Below are positions 59,687-64,000 of a stretch of 64,000 nt of DNA, piece by piece; the first letter of the stretch is position 1; the number at the start of each line of letters is the position of its first letter. The stretch is from Saccharothrix sp. ALI-22-I (GTDB lineage: Bacteria; Actinomycetota; Actinomycetes; Mycobacteriales; Pseudonocardiaceae), in contig NZ_MTQP01000065.1 in the NCBI RefSeq assembly GCF_001984175.1, positions 347,127-411,126 on the forward strand. Reading direction: 5' to 3'. The notes beneath the pieces were generated by a model that made no database searches, was not told the DNA's origin, and saw nothing but the letters and a program-made list of their open reading frames with translations. The position numbers and the translations under genes were made by a program.

Positions 59687-59773
59687 CCCGCTTTATCCAT
59701 CACTGGCGGACTTGTCCACAGATCGCCGACAACCTCCCGCACCCACTGATCCATCCGGCCTAACGTCGAGCGC

Positions 59774-60499
59774 ATGTTCGACAGGAACCCGGAAACCACG
59801 ACAGCCCGCCTGAAGGCCCTCGTCTCCCAGGAGCGGGGCAGACACCGCGCGTCTAACGCCGAGACGCTGGTCTTCGTCTCGGCGGACGGCGGCTCCGATC
59901 CGCCCGGCCCCCTCCACCGCCTGTTGCACCGCTGGCTGCCCGAGCCCGCCGTCCCACGCCGCCGCAGAATCCTGTTGGCAGGCGTGATGGCGGGCGTGGC
60001 GTTGGCGGCCGCGCTGGCCCTGTGGTGGCAACGCCCGGTGCCCGAGACCCCACCGGACCTCCCGGTGGCCGAGGCCGCCGCCGTCACCCGCACCGAGGAA
60101 CACCTGGTCGTCAACGTGGTGGGCCTCGTACCCAGTCCCGGCCTGGTGACCGTGCCCAGCGGCGCCAGGGTGGCGGACGCGCTCCAAGCTGCGGGCGGTG
60201 CCAACCCCGGGGCCGATCTGACCACGCTCAACCTCGCCCGCAAAGTCGCCGACGGCGAACAGATCGCCGTGGGCATCCCCGCACCACAACCCGCCGGCGC
60301 GACCGCCGAACCGCTGGACCTGAACACGGCGACAAAGGACCAACTCGACACCCTGCCGGGCGTGGGCCCGGTGACGGCGCAGCGAATCGTCGACCGAAGG
60401 CAGAAACGCGGTCCGTTCACCTCGCTCGAACAGCTCGGCGAGATCGAGGGGATCGGCGACGCGAAGCTGACCAAGCTGCGCGAACTGGTCCGCCTCTGA
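59774..60499 (+). CDS. comEA: ComEA-like DNA-binding protein
   Basis: The protein has 241 aa. A cytoplasmic start and one membrane helix (ILLAGVMAGVALAAALALWW) are followed by an SLBB domain (LVVNVVGLVPSPGLVTVPSGARVADALQAAGG). A helix-hairpin-helix region comes last (LDLNTATKDQLDTLPGVGPVTAQRIVDRRQKRGPFTSLEQLGEIEGIGDAKLTKL), which binds DNA. Together with ComEC it forms a DNA-uptake-like pair kept in most actinobacteria, though natural competence is rarely shown. Confidence 0.93.
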   Translation: MFDRNPETTTARLKALVSQERGRHRASNAETLVFVSADGGSDPPGPLHRLLHRWLPEPAVPRRRRILLAGVMAGVALAAALALWWQRPVPETPPDLPVAEAAAVTRTEEHLVVNVVGLVPSPGLVTVPSGARVADALQAAGGANPGADLTTLNLARKVADGEQIAVGIPAPQPAGATAEPLDLNTATKDQLDTLPGVGPVTAQRIVDRRQKRGPFTSLEQLGEIEGIGDAKLTKLRELVRL

Positions 60500-60942
60500 C
60501 CGGTCACGCCTCAACGCCTCAACGCCTTCGACGCCACCACCCGGAGACCCACCATGCATCCCACCCATGTCTGTCCACAGCCGGCCAACCCGACCCGAGG
60601 CCGCATCGAAAACCCCGCCACTCCTGCGGAGCAAGCCGCTGTCTGTCCGCACCTGGCGCAGTGCCGGGCATCGTCCACTCCGAACCACTGCCCGCCGTCC
60701 GTCCCGTCCCAACGAACCGGAATCCCCGCCCACCTCCTGGTAGCCCCACCCACCGAGCTGCCCTGCCGACCACGACTCCATCTCCTCTACAGCGAGCACA
60801 CCGACTACAAAGGCCGCCGCCATCGCATTCGGCGATTGCTACGCCGTGCCCGCCGCTTCGTCCGTCTCCGCCGCGTGATCCGGGGCGCCCGCGGCGGCCG
60901 CCGACACCTCGTCAGCCTGTCCAGGTCACGGTGGTTGGGGTC
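60500..60942. other. Gap between comEA and comEC without a convincing gene
   Basis: These 443 bp have long open frames on both strands typical of high-GC DNA, but no candidate with both a start, ribosome site and natural composition. A regulatory or leader role is possible, but nothing specific is seen. Confidence 0.4.
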
Positions 60943-63744
60943 ATGAGTCCCCGAGCACACCTCGTCCCGGCCGCGTTGGCGGTGTGGGCCGTCGCGATCG
61001 CCGGGCTGCTCTGGACGTGGTGGGCCGCACTCGCGGTCGGCTTGGCCGCCGCGGTCGTCGGTGGCCTGGTACTGCGCCCGTGGCGTCCGGCAGCGGTGGC
61101 GGTGGCCGTCGCGGGTCCGGTGGCGGCGTGCTGGATCGGCGCCCAGGTCCACGGGGCGGCCAACCACCCACTGCGGGCAGCGGCCGAACGCGGCACGCCC
61201 GGCACCGTCCACTTCGAACTCGACGACCGGCCGCACGGCCTGCGCACCAGTGGCTTCGGTTCGCGGGCGGGCGGGGTCGATCTGGTGCTGGTCCGCGCAA
61301 CCCTCGACGAGGGCGGCCGGATCGCCGTGCTGGCCCCGGCGGCCGGCTGGCGGGAGCTGCTGCCCGGCCAACGGGTCACTGCCCGAGGCACCCTCGCCCC
61401 ACCACGGGGTGGCGAGCTGACCGTCGCGGTGCTGCGGGTTCGCGGGCCTCCGAGGGACGTGACGGAAGCGCCGGTGTGGCAACGCGTCGCCGAGGATCTG
61501 CGTGCCGGACTGCGCAATGCGAGCACGGCCCTGGACCCCGAACCGGCCGGACTGCTGCCCGCGCTGGTCGTCGGCGACACTTCGGGCCTGTCTCCCAGGG
61601 TGGTGGAGGAGTTCCGCACGGCGGGTCTCGCCCACGTTCTCGCTGTCAGCGGCGCGAATTTGGCGATCCTCTGTGGTGCGGTTCTGCTACTGCTGAGGCT
61701 GCTCCGGGTCGGTCCGCGCGGCTGCGCGGTGGGTGCGATGGCCGCGCTGGTCGGGTTCGTGGTGCTGGCCGGGCCGGAGCCGAGCGTGCTGCGGGCCGCC
61801 GTGATGGGTGCGGTGGCGTTGCTCGCGCTGGTGCTGGGTCGGGAGCGGTCGGCGTTGCCGGCGCTGGCGGCCGCCGTGGTGGTCCTGGTGCTCTACGACC
61901 CGGAGTTGGCCACCGAACCGGGGTTCGGGCTGTCGGTGGTGGCGACGGCGGCGTTGGTGCTGCTCGCGCCGAGGTGGGCCGCTGCCATGAAGGAGCGCGG
62001 CGTCCCGGTCGGTTTCGCCGAGGCGTTGGCGGTGCCGGTGGCCGCGAACCTGGCGACCGCGCCACTGGTCGCCGGGATCTCCGGCCAGGTGAGCCTGGTC
62101 GCGGTGCTGGCGAACCTGCTGGTGGCGCCCGTGGTGGCGCCGGCCACCGTGCTGGGCGTGCTGGCCGCCGTGCTGGCGCAGGTGCACGACCCGACGGCAC
62201 GGCTGGCGGTGGAGGTGGCCGGTCCGGCGGCGGGCTGGCTGATCACCGTGGGACGGCACGCGGCCGCAGTGCCGGGCGCGGCCGTCGCGTGGCCGGAGGG
62301 CTGGACGGGTGGGGCGTTGCTGGCCGGGGTCCTGGTGCTCGGCTACGTGGTCGTCAGGCTCCGCAGGCTGCGGACGCTGCTCGTCGCGGCAGTCATCGGC
62401 GCGGTGGTGGTGGTCGTGCCGCTGAAGGTCATCTCGCCCGGCTGGCCCGCGCCCGGCTGGTCGGTAGTGGCCTGCGATGTCGGGCAAGGCGACGCGGTGG
62501 TCCTGGCCACCGCCGAGCGGGACCGGGCGGTGCTGGTCGACACCGGTCCCGACCCGGTGCCGGTGCTGTCGTGCCTGCGGCGGCTGGGCGTGCGGCGCAT
62601 ACCGCTGGTGGTGCTCAGCCACCTGCACGCCGACCACGTGGGCGGGCTGGCCGCGGTGTTGGCGGATCGGGGCGTGGGTGCGGTGGCCGTGGGGCCGTCG
62701 CGGCAGCCGGAGTGGGCGTGGAAGGAGGTGCGAGCACAGGCGCGGACGGCAGGGGTTCGCGTGGTGGAGCTGGGCGCGGGGCAGCGGCTGAGCTGGCCGG
62801 GGCTGGACCTCGACGTGCTGGGGCCGCGCACGGACCCGGCCGGTGAGACGAACGGTGAGACGAACACGGCGGTCAACGACGCGTCGCTGGTGCTGCGCGC
62901 CTCGACCGCGGCCGGGCGGGTGCTGCTGACCGGCGATATCGAGTTGGCCGGGCAGGCGGATCTGCTCGGCGGGCACGTCGACCTGCGGGCCGACGTGCTC
63001 AAGGTGCCGCACCACGGTTCGCGGTACTCGTCGCCGACGTTCCTGGCGGCGGTCCGACCGCGGATCGCCTTGGTGAGCGTCGGCGCGGGCAACCGCTACG
63101 GCCACCCCAGCGGGGTGCTGGTCGACGCCTTGACGAGCCAGGGCGCGTTGGTGCTGCGCACTGACCGGGACGGCGACACCGCCGTCCTGGCCGGCCCGGA
63201 CGGGCCACGGGTTGCCCGCAGGGGTGGCCCATCCGACAACGGACAAGGGGAGAGCGATGGAGAACGACGTCTGGATCCGACTGCACACCGGCTGGACGTG
63301 GAAAGGCGACGACAGGGCGGTGGCGTGGGCGCTGTGGCAGCCCGGCTACACCGACCAACCGTGGCCACGCGACGAACTGCGGCCCGCCTTCACCTACTAC
63401 GTGTGCGAAGACCTGCCCGGCGGCGAACGGGGCATCACCGCGAGGGCGACGGCCATCGGCGTCATCCGCATCGCACAGGTGCCCAACGCCGACACCGCCT
63501 ACCGCCTGGTCGCCGACGCCCTGTTCGACGCCGACCTGGCCATACCCCCGGAGGAGTGGCACGCCGAGCGCTACAACCAGGAGAAGGCGAAACGCCCGTG
63601 GCCCCAGATGCTCACCGCCTGGCGAGTGGCCACGGAACAAGTCGGACCACATGTGATGCCCGAGTTGGCGGCCTTCCCCCGAACGGGCTGGCTGCGTACT
63701 TCCAGGATCGCGCTATGACCCGGCGGCCAGGGCCTGAGCGGTGA
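60943..63744 (+). CDS. comEC: ComEC/Rec2-type DNA channel protein
   Basis: The reading frame from ATG 60943 has 933 codons. An N-terminal membrane and DUF4131 part is followed by the competence core (AVSGANLAILCGAVLLLLRLL and several helices to about residue 490). A metallo-beta-lactamase-like domain comes next (CDVGQGDAVVLATA, VVLSHLHADHVGGL with HxHxDH, LLTGDIEL, VLKVPHHGSRYSS). The natural protein seems to end near residue 770 (AVLAGPDGPRVARRG, about 63220). No stop follows until 63744, giving an Arg/His-rich tail of ~163 residues. That tail overlaps another gene at 63257, so it is either a run-on after loss of a stop or not translated as such. Confidence 0.9.
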   Translation: MSPRAHLVPAALAVWAVAIAGLLWTWWAALAVGLAAAVVGGLVLRPWRPAAVAVAVAGPVAACWIGAQVHGAANHPLRAAAERGTPGTVHFELDDRPHGLRTSGFGSRAGGVDLVLVRATLDEGGRIAVLAPAAGWRELLPGQRVTARGTLAPPRGGELTVAVLRVRGPPRDVTEAPVWQRVAEDLRAGLRNASTALDPEPAGLLPALVVGDTSGLSPRVVEEFRTAGLAHVLAVSGANLAILCGAVLLLLRLLRVGPRGCAVGAMAALVGFVVLAGPEPSVLRAAVMGAVALLALVLGRERSALPALAAAVVVLVLYDPELATEPGFGLSVVATAALVLLAPRWAAAMKERGVPVGFAEALAVPVAANLATAPLVAGISGQVSLVAVLANLLVAPVVAPATVLGVLAAVLAQVHDPTARLAVEVAGPAAGWLITVGRHAAAVPGAAVAWPEGWTGGALLAGVLVLGYVVVRLRRLRTLLVAAVIGAVVVVVPLKVISPGWPAPGWSVVACDVGQGDAVVLATAERDRAVLVDTGPDPVPVLSCLRRLGVRRIPLVVLSHLHADHVGGLAAVLADRGVGAVAVGPSRQPEWAWKEVRAQARTAGVRVVELGAGQRLSWPGLDLDVLGPRTDPAGETNGETNTAVNDASLVLRASTAAGRVLLTGDIELAGQADLLGGHVDLRADVLKVPHHGSRYSSPTFLAAVRPRIALVSVGAGNRYGHPSGVLVDALTSQGALVLRTDRDGDTAVLAGPDGPRVARRGGPSDNGQGESDGERRLDPTAHRLDVERRRQGGGVGAVAARLHRPTVATRRTAARLHLLRVRRPARRRTGHHREGDGHRRHPHRTGAQRRHRLPPGRRRPVRRRPGHTPGGVARRALQPGEGETPVAPDAHRLASGHGTSRTTCDARVGGLPPNGLAAYFQDRAMTRRPGPER
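63257..63718 (+). CDS. Hypothetical protein overlapping the comEC 3' end
   Basis: The 153-aa protein from ATG 63257 has a strong GGGGAGAG site upstream. Its composition is that of a normal folded protein (VWIRLHTGWTWKGDDRAVAWALW, FTYYVCEDLPGG, YRLVADALFDADLAIPPEEWHAERYNQ), unlike the overlapping comEC tail. That argues this frame is the coding one here. It is cytosolic, with no motif I recognise. Confidence 0.7.
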   Translation: MENDVWIRLHTGWTWKGDDRAVAWALWQPGYTDQPWPRDELRPAFTYYVCEDLPGGERGITARATAIGVIRIAQVPNADTAYRLVADALFDADLAIPPEEWHAERYNQEKAKRPWPQMLTAWRVATEQVGPHVMPELAAFPRTGWLRTSRIAL

Positions 63745-63781
63745 TCTGGGCGGTGGCCGGGACCTGGGCGGTGACCGGCCG

Positions 63782-63819
63782 CCGACCCGACCGACACCGG
63801 CTGGTGTCGGTCGGGTCGG
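63782..63819. terminator. Terminator hairpin between comEC side and threonine synthase
   Basis: CCGACCCGACCGACACC and GGTGTCGGTCGGGTCGG form a perfect 17-bp stem with a GGCT loop, 38 bp past the comEC-frame stop. It can serve both convergent transcripts. Confidence 0.85.
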
Positions 63820-63820
63820 G

Positions 63821-63856
63821 TCGACCAGAGCCGGGCGGTTGGCCCGGCCTGGTCGA
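63821..63856. terminator. Second hairpin before the threonine synthase stop
   Basis: TCGACCAG-A-GCCGGGC pairs with GCCCGGCCTGGTCGA, a 15-bp stem with one bulged A. It begins 5 bp past the stop of the minus-strand gene at 63862, so it is probably that gene's terminator. The two hairpins are in tandem. Confidence 0.75.
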
Positions 63857-63861
63857 ACGGC

Positions 63862-64000
63862 TCAGTCCTGGAGGGCCTTGAGCACGGCGTCTGCCGAGGG
63901 TGGGACGTTGGCCTTCGGGCCGACCCGGTTGCCGAGGGCGTCGAGGGTTTTGAGGCCGTCGCCGGTGATGAGCAGGACGGTTTCGGCGTCGGGGTCGAGT
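63862..64000 (-). CDS. thrC: Threonine synthase, C-terminal end (partial)
   Basis: On the minus strand the frame ending at 63862 reads LDPDAETVLLITGDGLKTLDAL, then a short tail to LKALQD. The GDGLKTLD block near the C-terminus is typical of bacterial threonine synthases. Only 45 codons are inside the window; the active-site lysine and PLP site lie beyond. Assignment depends on this short block. Confidence 0.7.
   Translation of the reverse strand, partial: LDPDAETVLLITGDGLKTLDALGNRVGPKANVPPSADAVLKALQD

Noticed and set aside
60022..60942. Upstream extension of the comEC frame through comEA
   Set aside because: Low-complexity Arg/Pro/His sequence overlapping comEA; ATG 60943 begins the membrane protein.
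1..64000. CRISPR arrays, tRNA or rRNA genes
   Set aside because: No regularly spaced repeats, no tRNA cloverleaf with a CCA-type end and no rRNA-like stretch were noticed when reading the window.

Overview
The window reads as chromosomal DNA of a high-GC actinomycete. GTG and TTG starts are frequent, stop/start ATGA and GTGA overlaps are common, and the gene order on the right matches the conserved actinobacterial block ndk ... rne-rplU-rpmA-obg-proB ... proA ... nadD-rsfS-gpgP-octT-degV-comEA-comEC. A FxLD-type lanthipeptide locus and a TTA-containing LuxR regulator fit a filamentous actinomycete, and Pseudonocardiaceae (Saccharothrix, Lentzea, Actinosynnema and relatives) is my best guess. 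That placement is inference; no rRNA or other taxonomic marker is present.

Positions 1-27763 look like the right-hand part of an integrated mobile element. It opens with a translationally coupled transfer module whose FtsK-type DNA translocase has lost its middle (1274-2711). Next come two divergent low-GC genes: a HEPN/beta-propeller protein and a Shedu-type (DUF4263) nuclease, probably a phage-defence pair. They are followed by a DnaQ-like exonuclease with a BRCT domain and two unknown genes. A replication and mobilisation module follows: an excisionase-like protein, a DUF3987-type ATPase, two strong hairpins that may be oriT, a MobC-like protein and a relaxase. After a dead transposase comes a second low-GC pair, a small glycine/alanine-rich protein and an HEXXH metallopeptidase. 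About 1 kb of degenerate sequence then leads into a class I FxLD lanthipeptide operon (resolvase-like protein, 111-aa protein, precursor, LanB, LanC, methyltransferase), divergent from a zinc-ribbon/XRE/TPR regulator. The element ends with an alpha/beta hydrolase and a large serine integrase abutting the host ndk region.

From 27764 rightwards the DNA is core chromosome with interspersed accessory genes. It holds ndk, a GtrA protein, a GNAT enzyme, a three-gene ABC-2 exporter, a DoxX protein and the TIGR03960-type radical SAM protein. That protein is separated from its usual partner (TIGR03936/DUF2344, 41262) by about 6.5 kb: a heme membrane/ferredoxin fusion with a perfect CRP-type site upstream, an ECF sigma factor, a large LuxR-family ATPase regulator and a secreted subtilisin.

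The block continues with rne (TTG start), rplU-rpmA-obg-proB, and a minus-strand insert (MFS transporter, GNAT, RecQ-like helicase with a phosphoribosyltransferase-like tail). proA then leads into a TetR/P450/ferredoxin cassette with a readable promoter and operator. nadD, rsfS, gpgP and octT (methylglucose lipopolysaccharide genes), degV, comEA and comEC follow. The window closes with an unknown gene overlapping the end of comEC, paired terminator hairpins and the 3' end of a threonine synthase gene on the opposite strand.
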